Positions 21,341 to 32,504 of a DNA stretch of 64,000 bases are shown piece by piece. The notes under the pieces are model-generated. The model was not told the DNA's origin. It made no database searches and saw nothing but the letters and a program-made list of their open reading frames with translations. The first letter of the stretch is position 1, and every line of letters begins with the position of its first letter. The DNA is taken from positions 205,001 through 269,000 of the forward strand of contig JAJOZX010001737.1 of assembly GCA_023014485.1 (NCBI GenBank), read 5' to 3'. The DNA comes from Bathynomus jamesi. Its lineage: Eukaryota; Arthropoda; Malacostraca; Isopoda; Cirolanidae. Position numbers and translations under genes: made by a program.

Positions 21341-22194
21341 ACAAGTTTAGGTGTGTTTTGCGAGGACGTAACCCTGCACCGAAAAGCGCAACCACAAGGA
21401 TGTGGTAATGAGAAACTTTAAATGTTTTACAAATCACAATCGTTTTAGTTTTGAAAACCTTGATAACTGGGTATAAGAAGATAAAACCACTAAATTTTGG
21501 GAATATAGTGAACTCAGTTTAGTCTCTTGTGAAAAATTTGGGGGGAAGGGGGGAGAGAGTACATATATCAACTAGAGAAGTTAAGAGACGATGATGGCAT
21601 AACTGAAAAAGGGTTAAGATACCTTAAAAACCACAAAAGGGGATAGAGAAACTATAAAAATCTAGTTAAACGATCGAAAGAACTTGGCTGTGTGTGGTTT
21701 TTTATTCATAAAGCCAAATGGCTGTTTGGAGATACAAACTAACTACCCTGTTTATATCCGAATTTCATAAAGGAACCACGTTAATATCGCATCAAGGGAC
21801 CGTCTACTATTTCAAAACTTAAAAAGCAACCTAATATAATAGACAGGGTATAGATCACCACATAGTAGTAAATCTTGCAACGTAAACTTAAAATTGAAGT
21901 ACAGTACTAAATTCAAATTTCACAAACTAATATTAATATTGTACAAAGAAAATCAAAATACTTTCCTGCGACGCACGATGGCAAATGAAAAAAAAAGTGA
22001 ATGACGCTCAAAAGCAGTCAACAAGTAAAGATATATCCAAAAGAATGAGTAAAATCGTAAACGTATTAAAGAAGTGCATCGACTTATATACTCTAATTCG
22101 TATCCGATTGATATGGATATAATCGTGCATACAATGGAATACAAATATAATCAAGGCAACCCCCAAGGAGGGAGGTTGGGTGAGGGAGTCAGAA
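21341..22194. other. 3' flank of host gene, no other feature
   Basis: On the minus strand this follows the stop codon of the host gene's last exon and probably includes its 3' UTR. I see no further gene or repeat; the far end joins the LINE. Confidence 0.45.
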
Positions 22195-22681
22195 TTACTT
22201 GAAATGAGGCGCTTCTACTTTCCCTTGATCCCTCTGAACGCAGCCTAGTGAGAAAGAGCGGGACATTCGGGATAAAAGGGGACACTTTGGATCACTAGCA
22301 ACAGAAGACTCTGGGGGAAGAGTGCCACCGGCACTAGTTAAAATAAACTCCCAACTTGTTGGGGTTGGTGGAACTTCAAAAGGAGCTTCCCGAGGATTTC
22401 CAGATACTTTAATTAAAGGAGATTGCGTGGAATCCTTCAAGGAATCGCTAGGGCTTGAAATAGAAGCCTTTGCTGGGGAGTTCTTTGACGCTTTTCGCGA
22501 CTTCTTGGCCTTTTCACAAGCTGATTTTTTTGTGTTGAGTGAATGCTTTGCGACTTGGGACTTTGTGAGGGATACTGTGTGATATTTCGAGTCCCTTAAT
22601 GGTTTAGAGGATGGCAAAAAATTGGACTTGGATCTATGTGAATATTCCAATATATTCATAAACCAAGATTCGGGAACAAGA
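22195..22681 (-). CDS. Host gene last exon: Lys/Ser-rich C-terminal tail
   Basis: Begins LVPESWFMNILEYSHRSKSN after a good acceptor (TTTCACATCGCCTCCAG) and stays open for 161 codons to TAA. It is rich in Lys, Ser and Pro (KKSRKASKNSPAKASISSPS). The 1-base start fits exon 11. The 9-kb gap before it is filled with mobile elements. Lack of a recognisable domain makes this the least certain of the large exons. Confidence 0.65.
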
Positions 22682-23062
22682 CTGGAGGCGATGTGAAAGA
22701 AAAAAGATGAACAATGAATTAATAAAAAGTTTAAAAAAATAATTATGCAACCAAAACTAAAATAAAATTAAACTAAAAACTAAATTCATCAACTTTTAAT
22801 TTCCACTCCGTCGCAGACATTAAAAGTTTTAATACACATACTTTAAACCCCACACAACCTAGAATACAAAAATTCTAGAAAACTATCAAGATGTGTAAAC
22901 AGACAAGAGTTTGCAAACTGATTAAGTTCTACACTAGTTAAATATTTTCATCAACTAAAGAAATAAAATTGATATATTATTCAAATATACTTCCCTCTTC
23001 ACCATAAAACTAAAATAAAAACTTATCAAAAAAGTTTAGCCACATTGTAAAATATATATATA
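22682..23062. other. Intron sequence, nothing recognised
   Basis: AT-rich host intron between the last exon and the mariner remnant. No gene or repeat boundary seen. Confidence 0.5.
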
Positions 23063-23627
23063 TTGGGTGATTACAAATGATCTTCCCGATTTTAAACATT
23101 TCTTATGAAAAAAACTAACAGTTACAGCGAAAAACAAGAGATATAAACAAAGAAGAACTCAAAAAGTTTTATTTACAAGCTATTGAAGTTCAATATGAGC
23201 GCCTTTTGTGGTTCTTTTTGAGGTTACAACATTCCTGAATGAGCAATTGCCTGATCGTTGGATCGGACGTGAGGGGTACATTCCTTGGCCGGCTCGTTCG
23301 CCCGATCTAAACGCCCTCGACTTCTTCCTCTGGGGCTATGTCAAAAATGAAGTTTTTGTCCCACCAATGGCAATAACTTTGGAACATTTTAAGGAAAGGC
23401 GTGAGGCTGTTAGAAAAGTTTAGTACGAAATACTACAAAATGTATGGAGTGAAACAGAATACCGCTTTGATATCTGCAGAGCCACAAAGGAAGCTCATAC
23501 TGAACTTCAATAGCTTGTAAATAAAATTTTTCGAGTTCTTCTTTATTTGTATATTTTGCTTTTCGCTGTAGCTTTGTTAGTGTTTTCATAATAAATGTTT
23601 AAAATCGGGAATAATATTTGTAATCAC

Positions 23628-23630
<3 letters not shown>
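23063..23630 (+). mobile_element. Mariner-type (DD41D-like) element, internally deleted
   Basis: The ends TTGGGTGATTACAAATGATC and CGGGTGATTACAAATATTAT are inverted repeats of about 110 bp. The interior keeps the plus-strand C-terminal part of a transposase (23205-23421): LPDRWIGREGYIPWPARSPD then LNALDFFLWGYVKNEVF, with the third catalytic Asp. A stop in FKERREAVRKV ends it. The N-terminus and first two Asp are lost. Confidence 0.8.

Positions 23631-23684
<54 letters not shown>
23631..23684. repeat. (GT)n microsatellite
   Basis: About 54 bp of GT dinucleotides adjoining the right end of the mariner remnant. Confidence 0.95.
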
Positions 23685-23687
<3 letters not shown>

Positions 23688-23754
23688 CTTTTTACACATC
23701 GTAAAAAAATTAAAAATATAAATACAATAAATAAATAAGTAAAAATTATATATA

Positions 23755-25550
23755 TGTAGCGGATCGACAAGAAATAGACCAACAAATTGACAGAAATACT
23801 TTCCTTCCACGCTACCATAAAACAGTTTGGAACACACGTGGGCAAACAAACAATGGAAAGTCTGTTCCTTCCCAAGGCGCGAAAGTAAGTCTTTATCAAC
23901 CCAAGGACGCGCTCACAAGGCGTCTTAAGAATTGGCGTGAAGTTCTACGTCACAGGAACAGCGTATAAAAGAGAGCACCCACGCTCACTCTCTCTCACTC
24001 CGGCGCTTCCATTCCGTTCGACTACTCTGTACGTTGTCATCCCTCATCAGCTGTAACCGGCTCAAGACCAAGGCTCACTTCAACACCACATTCAAGAAAC
24101 GAAGCATCATTGGAAGTGACCCACCAATACTGCCGCAGCAAACCCCAACGGCATCAGGAATTCCCCTTGGTCTCTTCATTACCGCATAAACCGGTTATCA
24201 AGCATCTTCGAGAGCACCGGCAAAGTTTGCAAAACTACGAGAAGCATCCGCAAGGGACACATTGCATGACTCGACGGCGAAAGCTACAAGCCCAAATCAC
24301 TCCACATCTGGCCAGCTTTTACCGCTTTACGAAGAACGATCGTCTACGAGACTCCATTAGGCCCATCATACCTTGACCTACGGAACAAACTTCCAAGAGA
24401 CAACCACAACCGGGCCTACATCTCCTTCGCAAAAAGACCTAATTCGTCTACGAGACTCCATTAGGCCCATCATACCTTGACCTACGGAACGAACTTCCAA
24501 GAGACAACCACAACCGGGCCTACATCTCCATCGCAAAAAGGCCTAATCCACGACCCGACCAACGCGCGAGCGACCAGTTTCCAGAGGACGATCAACGACA
24601 CTCACGGTATTCCTTTTCAACACTCCTTCCACGGCGTCACATCGTCCGGGTAAGCTAAGTACATCATATTCTAAGTACTCTTGAAGCCTACATTAGCCTA
24701 CCGCCGAACAGCAGGCTACTCTCCCAAAGTGAGTAATTAAACGTTCCCATTGACTCCCGTTAATAACGCAGTAGACCATTTTTCTAATTCAAGTGTCCTT
24801 CAGAACCTGTAATTCACATCATCCGCGGTTGTGTTCACTATAATATTTGTGCGATAAATAGTTTCTCTACTGCAGGCCTAATTCATATACCGTGTATATT
24901 CCCTCAACTATCATTAGGCCTATCCCAAACGCACGTGCATTCTTTATAGCATTTATTAGGCCCATTCAATGTTCTATGTTGCATGCCATTTACATACCAT
25001 CGATGAGTACTGTACATTACGTATTACCTCAATTAGGCTATTAACATTTCATTTTTATTACCTAGGTCTATGTCATAAGCATAACATAAACTATCAATTA
25101 ATTACTGTCAATTCTTTGTTATACCACCGTGAATAAGTAACGGCTTTATTTTCATCAAAATAAAGTACCGAGGCTTATTCTATTTAGAGTACCAAAACGT
25201 ACGCGTTCACGGTGTCATTAATAGGCCTCTTTCACAGATCATTTATGCATAATCTGTAGTTTCCCTAATCGGTGTATTACATAACCTATTTGTTATATTA
25301 TTACGTGCATGCATTATTTTTGTATTCACCATCTCATATTTCAGGTTGTGTCCCATTTTGTATACCATTAAGCCTCACATAAACGAGCGCATTTCAAAGG
25401 TCATTATCGAATTGTTAAGCTTTCTAGTCAGTCTTACCATTGTATTTTCACTGTGAAAATTAATATAAATATTTTCTTAATTAAACTACACAAAAACCAT
25501 AAGGTGTCTTTCATAACCTTAATATTAATTTGCTTGGGTGTAAACCAAAG
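23755..25550 (+). mobile_element. Candidate long terminal repeat (solo or truncated LTR element)
   Basis: It starts TGTAGCGG and contains a TATA box (TATAAAAG at 23964) followed by a CT-rich start region. It ends before CTGGTGACCTCG (about 25551), which resembles a primer-binding region after a Gypsy-type LTR. No gag or pol follows and I found no second LTR. The short frame at 24110-24376 has no recognised domain. Confidence 0.35.
24344..24546 (+). repeat. Tandem duplication of about 101 bp
   Basis: Two copies beginning CGTCTACGAGACTCCATTAG lie side by side (24345 and 24446) with only a few differences, inside the candidate LTR. Confidence 0.9.
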
Positions 25551-25697
25551 CTGGTGACCTCGCTGCCATTTCGATCACTTCCAATAGTATGGTGGATCTA
25601 CTCAAATAGCCTATCATTATAAAGCAATCAGTCATTGCCTTAATCAATCAGTTCATACAATTAAATCATTATCACCTTAAACGGCCAAAACTAGGTC

Positions 25698-25700
<3 letters not shown>

Positions 25701-25774
<74 letters not shown>
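25701..25774. repeat. (TA)n microsatellite
   Basis: TA dinucleotide tract, interrupted once near 25730. Confidence 0.9.
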
Positions 25775-25776
<2 letters not shown>

Positions 25777-25789
25777 CCTTATCCTGCTT

Positions 25790-26440
25790 CCGCACGAATT
25801 GTTCATTCTGACGAAGGTCAAATTTATTGCTCCACCTTGGACCTACAATTTAACGTGGAATGCGAGCCACAACCCATCACTGTACTGACAGTACAATATT
25901 TTGTTAGGCATGTGTGGCAACACTGTGGTGGCAACATCTCGGGTCACCACGAACCAAAAACTTCAAGATTGCACCATCAGTTGGTAAGGTGATGGTGATG
26001 GCAACGATTTTTTGGGACTATCAAGGCGTTTTGCATGTTGAATTCCTGCAAAAAGGGATAAATGCCACTTCTTATTGTGAAACTTTACAGCGACTCCGCA
26101 CGGCTATCAGAAGAAAACGTCCGGGGTTGCTTACTGCAGGTGTGGTGTTCTTGCATGATAATACACGCCCTCACACTGCAAATCAAATACGCCAACTTTT
26201 GGATTCGTTCCACTGGGAAGTCATGGATCATCAACCCCATAGTCATGGCCTTACACCAAGCAACTTCCATTTGTTTCTAGCCCTAAAGGAACACTTCGGA
26301 GGTAAACAATTTCAAAATGATCCTGATGCAGAAGCGGCCGTACGAAACTTGTTAAAAACTAAGGACCCTACATTTCACTCGACCGGCATCGGACAGCTCG
26401 TCCCACACACTACGACAAATGTTTGAATCTGTTTGGAGAT
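25790..26440 (+). pseudogene. Mariner DD34D transposase, C-terminal part, inactivated
   Basis: A plus-strand frame from about 25914 reads PSVGKVMVMATIFWDYQGVL (first catalytic Asp), RRKRPGLLTAGVVFLHDNTR (second Asp in HDN), and then HGLTPSNFHLFLALKEHFGG. The residue 34 after HD is Asn where active mariners have Asp, and the usual YSPDLAPSD phrase is altered. The upstream 25790-25913 part matches the HFDNA-binding side only loosely. No TIRs found. Dead copy. Confidence 0.8.
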
Positions 26441-26566
26441 TATGTAGAATAGTAGTAATAAGTTGTTGTTGAAATACTTGTAATAATTACTTGCCTTGTA
26501 ATAAAACAGTTTCTTCAAAACACCTTGTAAACTTACTTTTTGAACAACCTTCGTGTATGTATATAC

Positions 26567-26690
26567 CTGGCTATGTGAGGTGGAGAGTACAAGAAACCAA
26601 CTCTCTACTTCACCAGGCCAACTCGAGAGGAGAAGCGACAAGCTTGACTTCTGTGAAATGAGAATCCTCGCACGGAACATTTGAAAGGTT
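26567..26690 (+). repeat. LINE 3'-end fragment
   Basis: Starts CCTGGCTATGTGAGG and follows the same order of phrases as the 3' end of the LINE at 27987-28105 (CCTGGCTATGTACGATG). It is a second, truncated copy of that LINE family. Confidence 0.6.
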
Positions 26691-26693
26691 GAA

Positions 26694-26694
<1 letters not shown>

Positions 26695-26733
<39 letters not shown>

Positions 26734-26738
26734 TATAC

Positions 26739-26802
<64 letters not shown>
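26695..26802. repeat. Compound (GT)n/(TA)n microsatellite
   Basis: GT tract, short break, GT again, then TA dinucleotides. Confidence 0.95.
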
Positions 26803-26808
<6 letters not shown>

Positions 26809-26837
26809 GAAAATCTATGACTTCTTTGGAAAACTGG

Positions 26838-28105
26838 TAACAATAACGCACTTGAAAACAATGAAAACTACGATGTCATACACACGGATTTTGCTAAAGC
26901 ATTCAACAAATGTCATCATAGTATGATAGCACATAAAATGAAACATATGGGAATAACAGGCATTGTGAGAAAATGGATCCGCAATTTCCTCAGAGAACAT
27001 CAGCAGGTCGTAAAAATCCAAGGTATATCATCATCATAATCGGAAGTACGCAGCTCAGTACCGCGAGGAACAGCATTGGCCCCACTCCTATTCATCATCA
27101 TACTAACAGATATAGCATTGAAGTAAGCAACAACGGTATAGTAACATCCTTTACAGAAGAGACAAAAATCGGCAGAAAAATCAGTAATACAGAAGAGGTG
27201 GAGGCCCTACAAAGGGACACGAACAAAATATACAAATGGTCAGAAGACAACAACATGAAATTTAACACAGAAAATTCAGCTCTTGAGATATGGAAGAAAT
27301 GAGGAGCTAAAACAGACAGCATATTATGCCACAGATAGACAGGAAATGCAGAGAAGCAAGAAAGGGGTTATAATGACCGACGATGAGAAATTTAAGACAA
27401 AGTAATCAGGTAGCGATAAACAAAGCAAAAATAGTCGCGGGACAGGTACTAGGTACTAAGAACCTTTAAAAGAAGGAACAAGATAGTAATGATTACCCTG
27501 CTGAAAATACTGATCATGCCAAACTTGAATACTGCTCAGTCTTGACGCCCCCATATAAAAAGGAAGAAATTAATAAACTAGAATAAATTCAAAGAAATTT
27601 CACAGCCAAGACTGATTGCTGCAGAGAACTCAACTACTGGGAAAGACTTCATACATTAAATCTATATTCATTGGAAAGGAGATAAAAAGAGAGATCATAA
27701 TTTACACGTGGAAAATAGTGGAAAAACTGGTACCTAACCTCAAGTTGAACCCAGTAACCACCCAAACAACAGTGGAAAATAGGAAAGGCAGAAGGCGTAG
27801 TGTTCCCAAACTACTGTAAAGGCGAGACAAGGGACAACTTCAACCCTAAAGGAAAATAGCTTGGTTGTTAGGGGGCCAAGACTATTCAACTAGCTTCCGA
27901 AGATCAGGAACATTATGGTGTCAACGTAGAATTCTTCAAAAGATTAAATGCCTGACTCAGGACGGTCCCAGATGAGCCGGGTGTGCCTGGCTATGTACGA
28001 TGAAGGTCGCAAAAGAGCAACTCGCTCCTCCACCACGTCAGGTCTAGAGGTGGGTTCACCAGCTTGAACTTCGTATGAAGAGACCAACGCACGTAACTTT
28101 TACTA
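26838..28105 (+). pseudogene. LINE reverse transcriptase fragment, active site mutated
   Basis: Plus strand, 5'-truncated. It reads HTDFAKAFNKCHHSMIAHKM (motif A), GITGIVRKWIRNFL, SSVPRGTALAPLLFIIILTD (motif B) and VTSFTEETKIGRKIS, where the FADD active site has become FTEE. Further on are NTENSALEIWKK-type and LNYWERL/YIIYTWKIVEKLVPN-type phrases (27620-27750). Several frameshifts and stops break it. The family is CR1/Jockey-like. Confidence 0.8.
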
Positions 28106-28123
28106 GGTTTACCAAATTAATTA

Positions 28124-28162
<39 letters not shown>

Positions 28163-28172
28163 TATATATATA

Positions 28173-29143
28173 CAGGGTGGGCCGAAAGTCTGGATCCATA
28201 GGAAAATATTTATTTTAATACATAAATTACAACAAATGGTAAATACTTAAAATGAATATCAACTTTAACTCGTAAATGCGTATCCGTGATACTGTACAGT
28301 AGTTCGTATTCCAGTATAAATACTCAAATACTTTTTTTATTTCAGCCCAGAAATGGCTTCGAATCTAACAACAGAAGACCGGGTAGAACAGTGGTCGGGG
28401 AACAGGGGTAAATTACCCAAATGGGGTAAATTTAAAACTTTTGGGGGTAATGCGTGCGGTATGAGACACTTTGTGCTGATATTTTTTTCGTATATTTTTA
28501 TTTTATTTTGTTACATAAATGTGGCGTTATTCTAAATTTTAGAATATTACGAATTTACGTCCTGATTACATCCTCAAATATATTTTGGGGTAATACCCCA
28601 AAAAGTTCGCCGACCAGTGGGGTAGAACTTGTGCTCATGTACGCAAGACAGGGCGCTACACACAGAGAAGTTGCTACCGAATTCAATAGAAATCATCCTG
28701 ATAAGCATCCAGTAACACATGCGACTGTTGGCAAGTTGTTTAAACGTTTCAAAGAAACAGGAAGTGTACGTGATCGACGGCGTTCTGGTCGTCCAAAAAC
28801 TGCAACTGATGAAAATACCTCTGCAATGGTATGTGAAACTTTAACGAATAGTCCAGTAAAGTCAACAAGAATATTATCAAATGAAACACGCATCTCGAGA
28901 ACGTCAATTCGAAGAATTATTAAAAATCATAAATTCCATCCCTAAGTGTCTCGATGTCAGAGGCCGCCAATTTGAGCATTTGTTATAATTTGTTGTTTAT
29001 ACTGGAGTACGAACCACTGTACAGTATCACGGATACGCATTTACGAGTTAAAGTTGATATTAATTTTAAGTATTTACCATTTGTTGTAATTTATGTATTA
29101 AAATAAATATTTTCCTATGGATCCAGACTTTCGGCCCACCCTG
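28173..29143 (+). mobile_element. Mariner-type element, non-autonomous, split by hAT
   Basis: The ends start CAGGGTGGGCCGAAAGTCTG, are flanked by TA, and form inverted repeats of about 170 bp. The interior encodes the N-terminal helix-turn-helix part of a transposase: MASNLTTEDRVE, then after the nested insertion LVLMYARQGATHREVATEFN, and RDRRRSGRPKTATDEN to a stop near 28945. The catalytic core is deleted. Confidence 0.87.
28389..28619. mobile_element. Non-autonomous hAT element nested in mariner
   Basis: The ends CAGTGGTCGGGGAAC and CACTGGTCGGCGAAC are inverted. An exact 8-bp duplication GGGTAGAA flanks it (28381-28388 and 28620-28627). Removing 239 bp restores the transposase reading EDRVELVLM, which confirms the boundaries. 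Confidence 0.92.
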
Positions 29144-29149
29144 TATATA

Positions 29150-30366
29150 CAGGGTGTCCCATAAGTCTGGCATCATAGGAAAAATAATAAAAAAAGGCAA
29201 AACAAAAGCTTTGATTTACAGAACGTGCTCAATATGTCCACCATTGTTTTCAATACACAAATTCAGACGTGATACCCAGTCACCAAGCACACGGTGAATG
29301 ATGTCAGGAGTAATGGTGTTACATGCCGCAATAATGCGCTGCCGCAAATGTTGAACACTCCTAATTTTCTCTGCGTATACCAGCGCTTTCAAGTGGACCC
29401 AGAGATAAAAATCTAGTGGCGTGAGATCCGGGCTTCTAGCTGGCCATTCCACAGGCCCTCGACGTCCTATCCAATGACCAGGGAATTGTTGGTACCTACA
29501 GGTATTCCCTTACTTGGGTGCTGTAATGTGCAGGAGCGCCGTTTTGCTGGAACCATGTTGGGAAATTTCCTTCTTCGTTCAAGACACTGGGAAATGCTTC
29601 TTCCTTGAGCATACGTAGGTAGGTGCCTCCAGTGACATGTTCATCGAAAAAGAGGGGGCCTATGATGCGATCCTTCCAAATGCCACACCATACCATCACC
29701 CGAGATGCACCTTGTTCCTTTGAAGAGGTATACCAGTGAGGGTTGTTTTGAGACCAGTAGCGGGTGTTCTGTCGATTTACCTCACCATTTCCATAAAAAA
29801 CAGCCTCGTCACTGAACAGAATGGCGGACAAGAAATTGGCATCCCGAGCATATTGTTCCGTAGCCCATTCACAAAATTCCATCCGCCGGTCGGGATCATC
29901 ATCGCTTAATTTCTGCAGGATCTGAAGTTTATATGGATGACATTTGTGAGCCTGAAGAATGCGATGGATGCTACTTTTCGACACTCCTGTCTCGGCGGAC
30001 AATCGCCAAAGAGACTTATTGGGACTTCTGTTAAAATGAGCCAGGATAGCAGTCGCTGTATCATCGTCAGTGGACCTCCTTGAAGGTCCACTGCGTGGTT
30101 TATTTTCTATGGATCCCGTTTCCTTAAACTTTGCAACAAGTCTGCTAACACAACTCTGTGTTATTGGCTCGCGGTCTGGATGCAGTCTGTTAAATTCAGC
30201 AGCGGCCTCTCTTTGACTCCTATTTCCTATGAGTAGAATTATCTGGATTCGTTCTTCTTTGCTCACAGATATTATGGCCTGTAGAAAGAGAAAAATATGA
30301 ATTATGGTTTATAGAAATAGAAAAATATGAATTTCTCCTATGATGCCAGACTTATGGGACACCCTG
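29150..30366 (-). mobile_element. Mariner-type DD41D element, nearly full length
   Basis: The ends start CAGGGTGTCCCATAAGTCTG, and the left one abuts the previous element. About 1.2 kb with the transposase on the minus strand. A second, shorter copy is at 54919-55641. Confidence 0.88.
29216..30266 (-). pseudogene. DD41D mariner-type transposase
   Basis: A frame of 256 codons from Met at 30266 has an N-terminal helix-turn-helix (SQREAAAEFNRLHP), a second DNA-binding unit with RSGPSRR (58-64), and the first catalytic Asp D153 (ILFSDEAVFY). The second Asp position is Asn (N242 in FQQNGAPAHY). The frame ends at TAG after VREYL. Four extra bases follow, and the last 78 codons (WPARSPDLTPLDFYLW, third Asp, to NNGGHIEHVL) lie in another frame. 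The 55-kb copy has the same TAG but keeps Asp at the second site. Confidence 0.85.
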
Positions 30367-30457
30367 TGTGTGTGTGTGTATATATATATTATATATTTCA
30401 CAATTAAACACGTGAAATAAATGAATGATGCAAACCCACAAGGAAAAAGAAAAATGA

Positions 30458-30502
30458 TTCCAAGGCCTTTCGTGTATTCAGAAGTACACCTCGTCAGGGA
30501 TG
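30458..30502 (-). ncRNA. Hammerhead-ribozyme-like core
   Basis: The minus strand reads CTGACGA, then stem II GTGTACTTCTGAATACAC (GTGTA pairs with TACAC), then GAAA and GGCCTTGG. This fits the CUGANGA-stem II-GAAA core; the flanking stems were not checked. Confidence 0.6.
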
Positions 30503-30969
30503 AAGGGAGAAGGCGACATGACAAAAATATGTACAACGGGACGAAAAATAAAGATTAGCACTTGATTAACAAGAGTTAATTAGAGGCAAAAGGTATTTTA
30601 ACAGGATATTGTCAATTTTATACATTCCCGCACTGTTATTGAAATTATTTTTGAAATGGATAAATGCAAATTCTAAAATATTCCTTTCAATTATATCTAT
30701 GTTTTTAACGAGCGCCTAATCATAGTATCAAGTGGGTTAGTTTTAAAGCGCTCGTTAAAAACATAGATATAATTGAAAGGAATATTTTAGAATGTGCATT
30801 TATCAATTTCAAAAATAATTTCAATAACAGTGCGGGAATGTATAAAATTGATAATATCCTGTTAAAATACCTTTTGCCTCTAATTAACTCTTGTTAATCA
30901 AGTGCTAATCTTTATTTTTCGTCCCGTTGTACATATGTATATATTTTTGTCATCTCACCTCCCTTCATT

Positions 30970-31013
30970 CCCTGACGAGGTGTACTTCTGAATACACGAA
31001 AGGCCTTGGAATC
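30970..31013 (+). ncRNA. Hammerhead-ribozyme-like core
   Basis: Plus-strand partner of the core at 30458-30502: CTGACGA, the GTGTA/TACAC stem with an 8-nt loop, CGAAA and GGCCTTGGAATC. Identical in the core region to its inverted partner. Confidence 0.6.
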
Positions 31014-31040
31014 ATTTTTCTTTTTCCTTGTGAGGAATTT

Positions 31041-31864
31041 AAGCCGTAAATCCAAAAATCCTAAGCAAAAAAATATGTCACCTATTTTCATAAATATTTG
31101 CACAAAGTTTTACATGAAAAAGACTCAAAAATCCAAATGGTGTTTTAAAGTACATATACTCATACTTCACTTCTGACCCACCATTAATGAAAAAATTCAG
31201 CACTAAAAAACAAACTGCCGCTTTAGTTGGCCTGAGCGCTCGTTGTGCTAGTTTCTGGCCCTCATTACTGATTATTATGGTATCAGCTTTACTTTATTCT
31301 AGTTACCATCGAACAATTTCATTCAGTATGAGAAAAGGGATCCAATCGGATAAACAGTTAAGTCCAATACAACTTCTTTAAAGTTACCCACTAAAGATTC
31401 ATTATCATCATTAATCCATGATAACTTCCGCAGCAAGTTGCACTCTATGTCGTCAATGACTAAGAGGGAATGGAGTTGTTAAATGAAAGACATCATACTC
31501 CACTAAACGATATACACACACACCCACGAACGATAAAATATTGCTTGCAAAACTTGCATTTAGTGCTATCCATAACCCACTAAAGAGGGAGGTAATGATT
31601 CCCGTATGAAGATGAAGAACAGAACCTAATCTACTGGAACATTAATAGTGCATCAAATAAGGGCGGAAACAAAGTTTTCTCATGAAGAATAATCAATTAA
31701 CTTTAAAAGGTCAACTAACCTACTTTTATTATTAATTTCATAATTAATTTACTTCTATGTGAAATTTGCCTCTTATAGTAATTATATTTACTTATAACCT
31801 GACATCCACCTGATGATAAATTCTACCCAATTAGTAACTACTTAAGATAGAGTTACTAATTAAC
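31041..31864. other. Intron sequence, nothing recognised
   Basis: Host intron with short chance frames only. No repeat boundary or RNA gene is apparent. Confidence 0.45.
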
Positions 31865-31960
31865 AACCTGATAGCTCAGTGGTTACTCTGGCGGATCCTG
31901 AGCGGTGAGGCTCTGGTTCGCTCCTACATAGTGGAAAAATGAGCTGGATGTTACCGTTTT
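31865..31960 (+). repeat. tRNA-like SINE head
   Basis: Has an A-box phrase TAGCTCAGTGGTTA (31871) and a B-box phrase GGTTCGCTCC (31915) about 45 bp apart, as in a tRNA or tRNA-derived SINE. I could not fold a convincing cloverleaf, and the sequence runs on without a CCA-like end, so a SINE fragment is more likely than a tRNA gene. Confidence 0.45.
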
Positions 31961-32010
31961 ACTAAGTAACAGAAATTATTGAATAACACTTATTAAATAA
32001 TGGCACTCAC

Positions 32011-32163
32011 AGGTCCATGGAATTGACGGTGGAATTGGGACACACAATGTCGGTTTTGACATGGCACGGTTTGTGGCATTTGAAGGAGCAATCGCGGCAC
32101 TCGTACCCTTGTTTTCCCAACCGCCTCACAAGGCCCTTCTGGCACACCTGGCACGATATCGAA
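32011..32163 (-). CDS. Host gene exon 11: C1 zinc finger
   Basis: Reads SISCQVCQKGLVRRLGKQGY then ECRDCSFKCHKPCHVKTDIV and C. With exon 10 the spacing H-x12-C-x2-C-x14-C-x2-C-x4-H-x2-C-x7-C matches the C1 consensus in full, so two zinc ions should bind. Whether it binds diacylglycerol cannot be told from the ligands alone. Acceptor TTTTTACAG, donor CCT|GTGAGT. Confidence 0.93.
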
Positions 32164-32504
32164 CTGTAAAAAGGTAAAAAACAAAGGTGGAATCAACTTT
32201 AGTGCCGGTCAGTTTGTTGATGTTGCAGCGGCATGTTCTTATACGACATTTGCAAAGTAACAGTTCTACAATCACTAACAAACCGATGTCACAGTTGTGC
32301 AGTATACATTCTGGGAACATTAACAGGTGTTTGGCCACCATTTTCAATTAGCATATCGAATTATCGATGTTCCCATTGAAAAAGAGGAACTATCCTAAAC
32401 CTTCAATACATTCACACACTATTTCCTAACAAACACTGATACTGGCAAAATGAAAAATAGAATCTTCCATCATTTTTCCAAAATTTGTTCCCCGAAACTA
32501 CAGA

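Larger units (their letters stand above)
30385..31040. repeat. Inverted pair of Penelope-type 3' ends
   Basis: The outer 300 bp on each side are reverse complements (30440-30715 and 30750-31020), facing each other around a spacer near 30716-30750. Each arm carries a hammerhead-like core, the phrase ATTAACTCTTGTTAATCAAG, and sequence like other Penelope 3' UTRs. It belongs to a different subfamily from the 51-55 kb copy. No coding region remains. Confidence 0.75.

Noticed and set aside
23586..23899. Frames containing long Thr-His runs
   Set aside because: Translations of a (GT)n microsatellite.
24110..24376. 88-codon plus-strand frame in the candidate LTR
   Set aside because: No recognisable domain and it is broken by the tandem duplication; not called as a gene.
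32126..32347. 73-codon minus frame with VAKHLL, looking like the residue block before the C1 domain
   Set aside because: The true preceding exon (34757-34864) gives the exact ligand spacing and phase; this frame has stops and no splice support.
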